In this document: piece by piece, positions 34,174 through 45,744 of the stretch
How the letters are laid out: each line of letters begins with the position of its first letter
Numbering within the stretch: the stretch's first letter is position 1
DNA from: Chondrosia reniformis
Lineage: Eukaryota > Porifera > Demospongiae > Chondrillida > Chondrillidae
DNA length: 64,000 bases
Assembly (NCBI GenBank): GCA_947172415.1
Contig: OX359194.1
Location: 8,289,901-8,353,900, forward strand
Reading direction: 5' to 3'
Notes under the pieces: model-generated
Seen by the model: the letters and a program-made list of their open reading frames with translations, nothing else
Databases searched by the model: none
What the model was told of the DNA's origin: nothing
Translations under genes and position numbers: made by a program

Positions 34174-37100
34174 GTGGAAGGTAGGTTTCAAATTAGTTTT
34201 GTGACAAAGTGTGAAGCCAGGCTTCATTGACAAAATATTGTTATGATTTATCCCTTTGTGTATTCTATGTCACTCCTCTACTCTTAAATACACTGGCACC
34301 CTCCAGCACAGTAGGCATGTTCTCAAAAAGTTAAGTCAACTCTTATCAGCAGAAAACAGGACATGTGAAACAAGTTGGTATATATTGCACCACAGTTGGA
34401 GCAACATTTGGAATCTCCCCAAGCTTAGAAACAGGAAAATTCCTCATTCTTTTGAGCTGCCACTTGTCACAGGCAGGATGAAGTACAATTTACTGCTACA
34501 ATCTTCCCTTGTAACCACACATGCATTTGTACCTTTTGAGGAGTGCCATATAGCCCACATAAAACTTGAATACCAACAGTATTTGGAAATTTTATTAGTA
34601 CAAATTTAGCAGCTCACGTCACCCCATAATTATCAATAGATACATGGAGGGGGGTACCCACTGTTTTATTTGCAGTAACAATAGGGCTTAAATGGTTACA
34701 ATTAGTGAAAATGCTCATCTTTCCTAAACAAATTAAGATAAGGAAGTAAAATTTCAATTTCATGAAAAGTACAAAGTGGATATCACAGAGCATTGGTATA
34801 GGAAATGATTACGATGATGTGCAAAGTTGAGAATAATGAAAAACAATATTTCCTAATGTTGTTAGGTACACTAAATCTATATATTTGTCTGATTCTCTTT
34901 CTTCAGTTCTTCCTAGTAACACACTATATACAAAGGATTAAATTACCTCATCCTCTTATAATATCTTGTTCTTTATGTAGTAAGAATTGTGATGTTTATA
35001 TTTTACGTGTAATTATGTTAACAAAATAAAGTTGTTCTTATATCCCATGGAGAGGTGAGACGCTTTGATCATTTATACAATAATTTTCTATACCAGGCAA
35101 GGGCTTGATAGACAAACAGTGTCATTTAATAAGAGTTAATAATTTCTTACAAGTGGATCAATTAACATTAATTATTGCTACACTTTTCCCATTCAAAGTA
35201 CATCTCACAGCTGCAACCATTTGTTACTACATGTAACAGCTAAGAGATTACATCTTATGACAACAAGTACACAGGACTGCCTTGCAGTAAATGTTCCAAT
35301 AATTGCCTCCTGTGATCTCTAAACCACACAGATTCCTGAAATGTATCGTAAACAAGTTGCATTCAATGGGAAATGCTATTAGAAATTGTTGATCATTTAA
35401 CATGTAATTGCCTGTCAGACCACAAGGCAGCTCTTCAGAGGAAAGTGTCGGAGCCTAATGGGAGGACAGATGGGTGTGGAAATTGAGGCACGTTCAAATT
35501 GTATTTGAATCTACATCTTATGCTAATAAAATTGTTAATTACTTAACAAGACTTCCCATGGGAGATGTAGCTTATGTGTGGAGATACATAGATACATGTT
35601 ACTCTACTAACTGATATATTGACTGCTAGTTAGTAGGTGTGGGAAAGAGAGAGGTTGCTGCATGGGAGGTTGGATGGCTGGGAGCACCTGCATCTAATGC
35701 AATTCCCTGGAGAATATAGCCATATAATTTCAAAACAATTTAGTATCTGCATTCCATTGAAACAAGTGGTTCCCCTTATCACTTTGTGGAATACCACAAC
35801 TACTTTGTGGAAGAGAACAATCAAAGAAAAAGTATTTCAATAAACATCATCCCTGTTGGAAATGTTACAAGAGGTATATCTTATCTTGGCCCAACACAAA
35901 TGCACCAAAGTACTAGAGCATGTACATATAAGGTGACGATATAGGGACACTTTTAATAGCTGATATGAGAATATGGTAAATGGTATGTATTGAAAGCCTA
36001 CAGTCCGACCAATATCACAAAAAGTCACAAACAAATTACTATCTTCAGTACTCTCAGACAGACCTTAAAAGAGGTTTCCATGGTAACCAATGCCAAAAGA
36101 AATGGTTACCATATAACCTGTGCTGTTTGTGGGATACGGTGTGGGCAAAGATAACAAATACCTCAAAGAGATGACACAGTGACTAAAAATGGCATCTGCA
36201 CACCAAATAGGTCAACCATCCATGTTGTTTATCAAAACACGTCAGGAATACATGTGGAATCCGGCAGTGGACATATGACATAGACAGCCAGCTAGGGCTA
36301 TAAATAGCATATCAAAATATGCAATCACTGCTATTCAACATGTGCTTGCAATTGTGTATATATGTACATCTGTTTTAACATACCTGCAGCTACAGTTCAT
36401 CTGTTTCACTTTCAATATACTTTCCAAAAGTAAGTCCACTTGTGGAAGGTCCTACTGGGCACTGACATTTTGTGGTTAGGAATAAACAACCGCTCAAGGA
36501 TAAAGAAGGGAGAGCCGAGCTGATCAGACATGATACACAAACATGTATACATACATATACTGCTTGGATTACAAATATTTGTGATTCAATAAATGTTTAT
36601 TTAAAAAAGCATTTAGTAGAAATGACAACTGATTGGTAGATTAAACAGTGATAGCGCTGAAGACTTTGGAGTACATAAAAACCAATTTGTGATCAATTTG
36701 CAACCTTTTCATTCTCTATTGGGTATCATGTACATTATCATACATATGGTATATGGTAAAATATGTCCCAATCTCCTTCCTTAATAAACTCATTTTTTGG
36801 CCAAGGTCTTGTAAAGAGACAGGATGATGCTGAGCAACACACAGGAAGGGTAGACATATATCATAGATTTCAAAGCATTCCAAAGCTCCAATAGCTAAAT
36901 GGAGATGATACAGCTCAAGTGGACAGCTGGTACATTGTGACTCAAAAGGTTACAAGACAAAAGGACTGGCTGAGAAAGATCAGGTCATGTGAAGACATCT
37001 CCTCTCCTGAAGTATTTCATAATAATGAGTAAAACCCTTTTGAGGACAGTCAATCAAAGATATGCCAAAAGCATTGGCTGGAGTGTATGGAATTTGTGGG

Positions 37101-38213
37101 AGTAAGGAAAGAAGCCTTTGAAAGCAGACAATTTTAAAGGTGAAATGACATAAATACTTTCCTTGGTGTCAAGTAATATTTGAAATGCACTTTTACAATT
37201 TGGTGAAATCTCTGTCTGGCATCTCCAATTCCTACTCTCTCTCCTCCATTGCACCCAATAAAATTACAATTATATTCGAAAAAAGTTAACAGGTGCAGCC
37301 TGTAGTTCAGAATAGACTAAAATACATATTTAAATCTTAGGAGGATACTCATTCCCTCTAAGTACTTTAATGACAGATAATTTCCTGAATGTGCATAGTT
37401 AAGAGTATAATCAAATTGCTTGACTGACAAGGCATTCTTGTCTTCCCTTCAAACTATACAACTGCACATGCCATATCAAAATCCCCAGTCACAGTGTCTT
37501 ACGACTCATACCAAGGCCTTACTTTAGTCAACACATACTTGTAAAACTATTTAAAGATTGTTTCCCTCCAGGACAGGCTAGCCTTATCTAACTAATAGCA
37601 TGTAAGACAGATTCATTTACTATGTCTTGTGGGACGACAACCCCCTGTGATGTCAGCTTAGATTAACTCAATTCTCCACAGGTGCATGCACACACACACA
37701 CACAATGCAGAACTAATCTCATTGGAGAATCCACCTAAATCTCAAGTTGCACGGGACAGGCACCTCAAGACTACACTGCTGGTGTCTGTGTTACCATGGA
37801 AATTGAAAGCTTAGTAATATGGCATCCTTAATTCAGCGCTCAACACCTAACAACAGCAGGCCTTGTATGGAGAGTTCATGTGCCATAGCATTGATACATA
37901 CGTCTGTGGTCTATTCATTGTTACTACCCCCAAATACAGTATATACATGTATGTATACAGATGTGCCTACAAGGTATTCTATAAAGGGATCTCTAGCCAT
38001 ATCCTGTGACTAATGTAGCACCTTACAAATGATGCAGGTCTTCTAAATGGAATATGTTTTCAGTTTCTCAACAAGCCCACTAATTGGCCAGTTAAGGTAC
38101 TGTTACATGACTCTTCACTTGATTGCATGGATAAACACGGTAACCCTACCGCAATAACCTGGCTACATGAAAAATCTAAGATACCATTTTCCTACATGCT
38201 ATATGCCTATTCT

Positions 38214-38362
38214 GTAAAAAGAGCCTATAGGGGAACTAAACCTAAAGAGAGCTTTAGATGAAGATACAGGAGTCTTTTCTTCCTTCTTTTCCCTTCTTTC
38301 ACCTTCTTCTCCACTGGGTCAGACAGCCATTTCTGGGAATTCCACCCTTCATCAGTGATCCT
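38214..38362 (-). repeat. Dispersed repeat, copy 2
   Basis: The reverse complement matches the CHERP intron 9 segment 15882-16007 along its whole length: CACTGATGAAGGGTGGAATT, then GTCTGACC, GTGGAGAAGAAG, an expanded purine tract, GTATCTTCATCTAAAGCTCT and TTTAGTTCCCCTATAG. Differences are mainly transitions. It carries no identifiable coding domain. Confidence 0.75.
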
Positions 38363-39271
38363 GGGAGTCTTTGTCTTTTTCTTTATCTTGATCTTCTGTG
38401 AATCCTTGGCTCATGTACATGTACATTGCCTGAGCAACACTCATGATCAACTGCCTGTGTACACACAGTAGTTTTAGATTGAATATGTAACCAAGTGACA
38501 CGCAAAACTAATACTACACATTACAACATTTGAAATAATTCATCTAATTTTATACGTACATTATACAGTTGATGATGTTAGATTAATTTAAGGTGACATC
38601 TTTGAACTGTACACCTATCCCTGTTAGAAGTACTAATTTATTGTTAATAATGCTGTACACCTATTCCATGCTGTAGTTGCTTCAAGTGTAGCTGCTAATA
38701 TTCAACTAGGGGTTGAATTTCACTTGACACTACCTATTCTTGAGGTTCCTGTGAGAGAGCTAATTTGGAAAATAACCACACTTAATGAATTTGGCACTTG
38801 TTAACCATAATTCAGATCAATTACTTGTCTGTAATTGATAATATTATAATTTCTTTGCTACAAGTTAAAATGATTAGGGAAATAGAAGTGTGGCTGCACA
38901 TGTAGAATCATGTAGTCTGTAAGGAAGTCATGATAACCAATTTAACACATTCTGGTCCTTGAAGCACATCCCCTGGGGATACTGTGAGGCAATGAACAGA
39001 TAGTGGTGTCTGACCTGTGCAGTTAGTCTTTCCCAAGACATTTACACATTTCACATCCACCCACTTGAGGCTGATATTGTTACAATGAATCCTATTTAAT
39101 GCAAATCTAACAATTTGAGGTACACATAATTGAAGACGCAAAATATCAGCCTACATAATGTGACATTTGGCAAATAATTAATAAAATAACACTTCCTAAA
39201 TGATGAGCCTCATTGGAGTTAAGACCAAATTACCTTGATCTCCCAAGTGTCCTCATTTTCCAGGTTTCTCT
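38352..39271 (-). CDS. Candidate exons of an unrecognised minus-strand gene
   Basis: Three open pieces have fair splice signals: 39271..39234 (NLENEDTWEIK, GT donor), 39150..38908 (ADILRLQLCVPQIVRFALNR and on, which joins the first in phase 0 and ends at a stop), and a separate piece, 38450..38352 (LIMSVAQAMYMYMSQG, then a charged KDKEKDKD-like tail and TGA). The first two make a continuous frame. How the third relates is unclear, and its stop lies at the edge of the dispersed repeat. No family is recognised. They may be exons of a gene whose start lies near 40.3 kb, or chance. Confidence 0.25.
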
Positions 39272-39472
39272 CTAACATACAGACAGTCTATAGTGCTCTA
39301 GTGGAATTAGAAATGTTTACTATACTTGGGTAGTACACAAACCTTGATCAGAAAATGTACACTTGCTTAAGTGTTCTCCTGTTTCATCACTGCCTAAATG
39401 TACGATTGCCACTGTAGTTGGGAGTGGATGGTGTACAATTGTATGTAGGTATGGTTCTAAAAGACACTTGAA

Positions 39473-39645
39473 CCTATAGCCTATATAATCATAACCTATA
39501 GCCTATATAATCATAACCTATAGCCTATATAATCATAACCTATAGCCTATATAATCATAACCTATAGTCTATATCTAACAATATAATCATAACCTATAGC
39601 CTATATAATCATAACCTATAACCTATATCTAACAATATAATCAAA
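39473..39645. repeat. 22-bp minisatellite, about 7 copies
   Basis: Unit AACCTATAGCCTATATAATC plus AT, with two interrupted copies that carry an extra CTAACAATATAATC. AT-rich and non-coding. Confidence 0.85.
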
Positions 39646-40656
39646 AAACAATGTCAATTTCATGAGATCATTGCTTCATCAGTTAATGATTTTCAAAACA
39701 GTGCTGATGTTCAAATTATATATCTCATGTTCCTAATTGACATAATGCAGGATCTAATAGCAGTATAACCAATAGCCAGCACCTAAGATCTACACAACTC
39801 ATTCAGAGGGTAATACAGAGCATAAGAGTGATCTATTAATGAATAGGGATAGATTATCCCAGCTCTGTCTATCTACATTTCAATTGCCTATCAAACCACA
39901 AGTGTTTGCTTCTAGAACTTGTTTCGACAACACTCTTAAGAATGACTAAAATGTAACTTGAGAAGCTATCAAAGTGCAGTAATTAATACTGCCTTACAAA
40001 TAAGAAACACAAACTCCTATTAAACTACACGACTACAGCCAGGTTTAACTAAATGTCTGCAACTTCATTATATCAAAGTACGCGTTAGTATATCAATCCA
40101 ATTAAGTAACGTCCATCCATGATTGGGCGTACCTAATAGCGTAACGTGACGTTCCATGAACTGGAATTCATTTTTGACTCTTAAAATTGTTGTTTATGGC
40201 TAACTGAAAAATGAACAAGTGAGGGTCATATCGATCTAAAACAGAACCCTTAGTAGTGGCGCGGTTCCACAACACACGTTCTGAACAACGCAGACTGGAC
40301 GTCTGTGCCGCCATTGGAATGAGGCTGTTTTGTCATTTGTCTCTATGAACTAGTAACATAAAAATCAATTACTTTCTTGTAAACGATGTCCAAATTGGTA
40401 GAAGAAAGGCAGCGGCCATTTTATTTGTCCTTGTGCAATATTAACAAAATGGCCAACTGTAGCTGTTGTAACTTTTAATTCTGAAGTAAGTATTAAGCAT
40501 GCAGTCTTTAAGAATCAAATCGTTCTCCCGATAGTTTTAGATTGTTAGTAGACTTTTGTTTGTGCTGATTCACTGTTCACACAGCACATATTTGTACTGT
40601 ATTTAAACGCAAAGTTGACCTCCATTCTGCATCTTCTAATAGAACCGTACCGAACA
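39646..40656. other. Region upstream of RBM19
   Basis: About 1 kb. GC content rises at 40.25-40.33 kb, where a minus-strand ATG at about 40313 opens a short frame starting MAAQTSSLRCSERVLWNRAT. This could be the first exon of a divergent gene (possibly the one suggested at 38.3-39.3 kb), but no clear donor is seen. RBM19's 5' UTR also lies here. Confidence 0.3.
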
Positions 40657-43368
40657 ATGTCAACATCGCGAGTGATTGTGAAGAACCTTCCACGGAATAT
40701 GAAGGAAGGTAAATTTAAGCAGATGTTCTCGGAATGTGGGAGAGTGACGGATTGCAAACTAAAAATGTCGGAAAAGGGAACGTTTAGAAGATTTGGATTC
40801 ATCGGCTTTGCGACCGAAGCGGAAGCTCTAACAGCTGTCGAGAAATTTCATAACACTTTTATAAAGGCAACCAAGATCCAGGTTGAATTAGCACTGCCCT
40901 ACGGAGACAGGGCTATTGACAGACCATGGAGTAAGTACTCTCAGGGGAGCTCTGCATTCAGGCAGCTCCACCCTGCAACGGGTGCTGAAGGACCCAAAGT
41001 ACCTACAGCAAGTTCTAAAGTGAAGCAGCTGAACGCAGAAGTACACAAGTCAAAGCTAGTGGAGCAAATGGATGAGTTTTACAAACTTGAGTGTGAATCT
41101 GGTTTTCAAGAGTTCCTTGCAGCTCACACACAGAAATCTGCATCCAAAAAGTGGGCAAATGATGAATTAGAGGGAAATAACTTGCCCTCCAAAAGAGATC
41201 AGACTGTGTCGCTACCTGCAGCTAAGAAGAGTCTTGCTGGGGAGTCGCAGTCATCCACCCCCAAAGATGCCATTAACGATAATCAGGCCCAATCTCAAGA
41301 TGTACCGTCTCATGATGTACCGTCTCAAGATGTGTTGTCTCTCTCATCTATCAGTGATCTGGAATACCTAAGGACAAAGGTAGTTAAGGACGACACCATT
41401 GTTAGGGATGATCCCGATATGAGGGAGGACAGAGAGTTAGGAGTGTCGCCATCCAGTGAGTTTACTGTCAAAATGCTGGGGCTTCCCTTTAATGTGAAGG
41501 AGAAGGACATTCACAACTTCTTTCACCCACTGACTGTTTTGGCTGTAAGGCAGACCAAAGATCAGAAAGGACGTCCCTCCGGCAGAGCATACGCAGACTT
41601 TGAGACTGAATATGATCTCGGAGAAGCCTTAAAGAGAAATGGTGATTACATAAAGAGAAGATACATCCAGTTGTTCCGTGACTACGGACCTGGGACTGCA
41701 CCAACTAGCAAAACTGTACAAAGTGATCCGCAATCACAACTGAAACCATGGGAACTGCGAGTAGTGAAGAAGTCTGATGAAGATGAAGATCTCTCAGAAA
41801 CTGGAAGACTGTTTGTACGTAATCTTGCTTACACAACTTCGGAGGATGATCTCAGTGAGCACTTTAGCAAGTACGGACCGCTAACCGAAGTACATGTTCC
41901 TCTAGCCAAGGATACCAATAAGGTTATTGGATATGCTTTTGTGACCTTTATGTTCCCCGAGCATGCGGTGAAGGCCTACCAGGAGAGTGATGGGACTATC
42001 TTCCAGGGGAGGCTGATCCACATTCTACCCGCCAAGACTAGAGAAGGACCATCTGAAGAGGATCTCAGCAATGAAGGCTCCTCTTACAAGAAGCAGAAAG
42101 AGAAAAAAATGAAAAAGCAAGCCAGTAGCAGCCACAACTGGAATGCCCTCTTCCTGGGTACAGATGCTGTGGTTGATTCCATGGCTAACAGATACGAGGT
42201 GGACAAGAGGGATATTCTAGATGCCAGAGAATCTGATTCTTTGGCTGTTCGGATCGCCTTAGGGGAGACTCAGGTTGTCTCGGATACTAAGTCCTTTCTG
42301 GAGCAGCATGGAGTCAATTTGGATATCTTTGGCAAACCCAATGTAGCACGCAGCAAAAATATTATTTTAGTGAAAAATCTTCCCTTTGGTACAACAGACA
42401 GTGATCTGAACAAGCTATTCTCACCTTTTGGATCCATCTCTCGTCTGGTCCTTCCTCCAGGAGGTGTCTCTGCACTGGTGGAATACAGTGAAAATGCACA
42501 CGCTCAAAGTGCCTTCAGAAAGCTGGCCTACACCAAGTACAGATATACTCCCCTTTATCTGGAGTGGGCTCCTGCAGGATCCTTGAGGGAGGTGGACACA
42601 CATGCCGCCAGCACAGCTGAGGAGGAGGAGCCAACCGAAGAAACCAGTGAAGATGAAAAACAAGTGGTTGCTATGGCAACAGTCTTTGTGAAGAATCTAA
42701 ATTTCTCAACAGATGACCAATCACTAAAGAACTTTTTCACCTCTTCCTCAAAACATGTTATAGGTGCCAATGTTGCTTACAAGAAGAACTTTAAAGAACC
42801 TGCCAAACCTCTATCCATGGGTTATGGGTTTGTGGAGTTTGACTCGTGTGACCATGCCCAGGAAGCTGTCAAAAAGATGCAAGGAGCAGAATTGGAGGGT
42901 CACAGACTGGAGCTGAAACTCAGCCACAGGGAAACTGTGCAGAAACGGAAGATAGCTAAGTCTTCTAAAGTCACTGAACAAACTACTTCAAAGATTCTTA
43001 TTAAAAATGTACCATTTGAAGCTACAAAGAAAGAACTACTGGAAATTCTGAAAGCCTTTGGAGAGGTTAAAGTTCTCCGCTTACCCAGAAAGATTAGTGG
43101 ATCACGTGGGGAACACAGAGGTTTTGCTTTTGTAGAGTACACTACCAAAAAGAATGCGAAAAAGGCTTTTGAAGCTCTCTGCAGCAGTACCCACTTGTAT
43201 GGCAGAAGATTAGTACTAGAGTGGGCAGAAGAGGATGCAACTGTTGAGATGCTCCGTAAAAGGACCTCTGATCACTATTATGGAGAGAAACCTCCCGCCA
43301 GACGATCCAGGCAGCTTGCACAGGAACTTCTATTGAGTGCACAATCATCACAGAACGACACGAGTTAA
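40657..43368 (+). CDS. RBM19: RBM19/Mrd1, six-RRM ribosome biogenesis factor, intronless
   Basis: Mrd1/RBM19 is a nucleolar protein needed for early cleavages of the 18S precursor. The single exon encodes 903 residues (human 960). Start chosen at 40657, because MSTSRVIVKNLPRNMKEGKF matches the family start (human MSRLIVKNLPNGMKEERF); the upstream in-frame codons have no ATG. Six RRMs lie at roughly 4-80, 275-345, 385-460, 560-630, 665-745 and 785-865. Landmarks are RLFVRNLAYTTSEDDLSEHF, FMFPEHAVKAY, SSHNWNALFLG, VRIALGETQVV, ILVKNLPFGTT, YLEWAP, FVKNLNFSTDD, ILIKNVPFEATKKE and HLYGRRLVLEWAEED. No intron is seen, unlike most neighbours. Confidence 0.97.
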   Translation: MSTSRVIVKNLPRNMKEGKFKQMFSECGRVTDCKLKMSEKGTFRRFGFIGFATEAEALTAVEKFHNTFIKATKIQVELALPYGDRAIDRPWSKYSQGSSAFRQLHPATGAEGPKVPTASSKVKQLNAEVHKSKLVEQMDEFYKLECESGFQEFLAAHTQKSASKKWANDELEGNNLPSKRDQTVSLPAAKKSLAGESQSSTPKDAINDNQAQSQDVPSHDVPSQDVLSLSSISDLEYLRTKVVKDDTIVRDDPDMREDRELGVSPSSEFTVKMLGLPFNVKEKDIHNFFHPLTVLAVRQTKDQKGRPSGRAYADFETEYDLGEALKRNGDYIKRRYIQLFRDYGPGTAPTSKTVQSDPQSQLKPWELRVVKKSDEDEDLSETGRLFVRNLAYTTSEDDLSEHFSKYGPLTEVHVPLAKDTNKVIGYAFVTFMFPEHAVKAYQESDGTIFQGRLIHILPAKTREGPSEEDLSNEGSSYKKQKEKKMKKQASSSHNWNALFLGTDAVVDSMANRYEVDKRDILDARESDSLAVRIALGETQVVSDTKSFLEQHGVNLDIFGKPNVARSKNIILVKNLPFGTTDSDLNKLFSPFGSISRLVLPPGGVSALVEYSENAHAQSAFRKLAYTKYRYTPLYLEWAPAGSLREVDTHAASTAEEEEPTEETSEDEKQVVAMATVFVKNLNFSTDDQSLKNFFTSSSKHVIGANVAYKKNFKEPAKPLSMGYGFVEFDSCDHAQEAVKKMQGAELEGHRLELKLSHRETVQKRKIAKSSKVTEQTTSKILIKNVPFEATKKELLEILKAFGEVKVLRLPRKISGSRGEHRGFAFVEYTTKKNAKKAFEALCSSTHLYGRRLVLEWAEEDATVEMLRKRTSDHYYGEKPPARRSRQLAQELLLSAQSSQNDTS

Positions 43369-43560
43369 CTCTTATAGCTTGCATGCTGTGAATGTATTCA
43401 AATTTGTCATTGTATTTCATTTCCTTTCTGTTAGTAATATACATCTAATTTCCCAACATATAAACAATGTGTATGGCGATTCTGTGAAAACAATGTTATA
43501 TGCATGCATTCATGCACTTTGAAAATGTGTGTCAAGTTTATATAATAATGGAGAAAATGA

Positions 43561-45675
43561 CTACACAATCTCTGGATACCCAGGTAATGGAGCGCTGGGC
43601 TCATTTTGAGGTAGATAGTCAAAGAAGGCCATAGTGATGGCAACCAGGCAGCCCAGCATGAGTGCATAGAAACCCAACAGTATCACTCTTCCAATGTAAT
43701 CCTAAAATTAAGGAATGAGACAATCATATTGTTAATCCAAAAATTCAAATTCATATAGAATATTAATTGTACAAGTATGTCTTGTCCATATAACAGTGGT
43801 CACTTTATTAATTGATATCATACCTTTGAAGGTTCTAGAGTGACCTTTTCTCTACTCAAATCTTTGTTAAAGAACCTGATTCGTATGAAATCTTCTTCTT
43901 GAAGCTGGACCCTTGCATTTGGATCAAGGACACCTGAAGCAAAAAAGTTTACAGGACAACTAGGGAAAGTCCCTAGACAGCCTAACATACGTGCACTGAG
44001 AGACTTACGCTTTATAAAGATGATGTGGTATGCATTATATAGTGCCATTACTATGACAACAGCCCCAATAGTTCCAGCTGCAAAGTATATGGATGCTCTG
44101 GCTACCCACTGGTTGATCTCGTGAATCAGCTGTGACACCCTGTTCAGTCCCAGCAAACTATTCACCACTGGGAAAAGAAAGATATTTATCAAGTCAGGCC
44201 ACGACAAAGTGTTACATGTTTCTTACTTCCCAGTGCAGCTACAAAGAAAAATCCAATAAAACCATGAACTGGCTTGAAGAAGACTCTCCTCCATCTCTTG
44301 TTTGGATTGCCACGACAAATTGCAAGGAAAGGCTAAATAATTGTAGAGAGGAATTATGAACATTATGAGTTGGATCTAACAGCCAGACCCTTTCCTACTC
44401 CATCTTGATACCATACCATGTAAGGGGAGGACCTAGAGTGCAAGGACTGTATATCAGAACTTACATTGATGCAAACAAATCCAAAGCATATGATTCCAAT
44501 GATAGAATGAGAATATAATAAATTCTGCAACAAGATGAGACAAATAGCACTGACTTGCAGCATATTTCAATCCCTCTAACTTGATCCTTTCTAACTTACA
44601 GTATCTCTCAACAACACTGGACTGGGCTGGCCTTGTCTAGCATGCTCAAATATAACAATAAATCCTGCCAATATACAGAGAAGCGCAAATATTTGGATAA
44701 ACAAGTGAGCCTGCGAGGAGAGAAGAAAGAGGAGCTGAACTGGTAGCTGACTTGCTCAGTTATTTCAGGCATAAAAGGATATACATTTCCTATCAAACTC
44801 ACAAAGAACCATCCTCCATTTGGCCATACAATCTTGTAAAATGAAGACAGTATAGTTCCAAGTGGAATGAGGAACAGAAATGCAAACATCATGAGAGAAC
44901 CATGAGCCTTAATCATTGTCAGGTTAGGATAGATTACTGTGATGCGATCATAACTGACAATTCTCTTCCTCCTAGGAGCAACTGCAATAACACTACCTCC
45001 GGATGGCAGGCGTGAGGTTGCAGTGCTAGAACCGTCATCAGATAAAGAATTGCTTCCTCGAGCAAAGATGTAATAATGAGGAACAACCAAATCCTTGTCT
45101 CTGTCATTGCTACCTTCGATGGATCTATGGAATTTGCAGTATATAGCTCCATTCGAATTATCATACACAGTTTGTATTGGAGTCAAATCATTTCCGTCCG
45201 AATCATCCACCACATTATCTCCGTCTACATTGTTGTACAGATCTTTTGGCCAAATTCTAGGAACTTGTGGGTCGAGATTATGACAAGCTAATACATCGTC
45301 ATCCCCCTACGTACACAAACGGGTCAGTCCTTCTCATACATCATCAAACCTCGTACTTGTTATTTAATCTCTTAGTCTTACCACTCTGTCGTCTTCAGAG
45401 ACATAAATTGCTAGCCAGTCGTAGTTGCGTCCCCATAGCTCTATCTCCGCCACTGATATTGGAAGTGAGTGATTTGCCGTTTGAGCTACTTCTTCCGAAA
45501 GCATAGATTTCCAAGTTGCAATAAATTCGCAGTCGTTCACTGTCTCGCAGCCTCCAGGGTGCAGAAAGCAACCCTTGCTTACCCCACACTCAGAAGTGCT
45601 CACATTTATATTCTGGGTTTTGACTTGGCTTATACTACTAGTAAGTAACAAGGCGAAAATATAAAAAAGCTTCAT
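43561..45675 (-). CDS. DOMON plus cytochrome b561 ferric-chelate reductase-like protein
   Basis: Eight exons: 45675..45382, 45306..44803, 44710..44600, 44524..44465, 44332..44227, 44167..44009, 43933..43824 and 43701..43561; 494 residues. A signal peptide (MKLFYIFALLLTSSISQ) is followed by a DOMON domain (CGVSKGCFLHPGGC, CEFIATW, VAEIELWGRNYDWLAIYVS, GDDDVLACH). Six TM helices follow, with four b561-type His in KAHGSLMMF, AHLFIQIF, YSHSIIGII and KPVHGFIGF. This is the FRRS1/CYBDOM layout without a reelin domain. Such proteins pass electrons from cytosolic ascorbate through two b-hemes to the outside, reducing ferric iron or a radical. The start at 45675 is preferred over the in-frame ATG at 45723 because it places the hydrophobic segment at the N-terminus. 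Confidence 0.85.
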
Positions 45676-45744
45676 ATTTTCTGGGCGTGTAGCAATGGGC
45701 GTTCGCGTTATAGGCCGGCCCATGAATATTATTAGCTGGGCAAA
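45676..45744. promoter_or_regulatory. Divergent promoter, b561 gene and PRR5 homologue
   Basis: 69 bp between the two start codons. It contains GGGCGTGT and a GGCGTTCGCG GC-richer patch, but no TATA box. Confidence 0.5.

Larger units (their letters stand above)
27782..38213. other. Gene-poor, AT-rich region
   Basis: More than 10 kb with no convincing exon, which contrasts with the dense genes elsewhere. The longest plus frame (34256..34609, 117 codons) shows no family resemblance and no splice context. It could be a long intron or 3' UTR of a minus-strand gene starting near 40.3 kb, a cis-regulatory block, or old repeats. Specific sites seen inside it are listed separately. Confidence 0.5.

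Noticed and set aside
34256-34609. 117-codon plus frame
   Set aside because: No family resemblance, AT-driven composition and no splice or promoter context.
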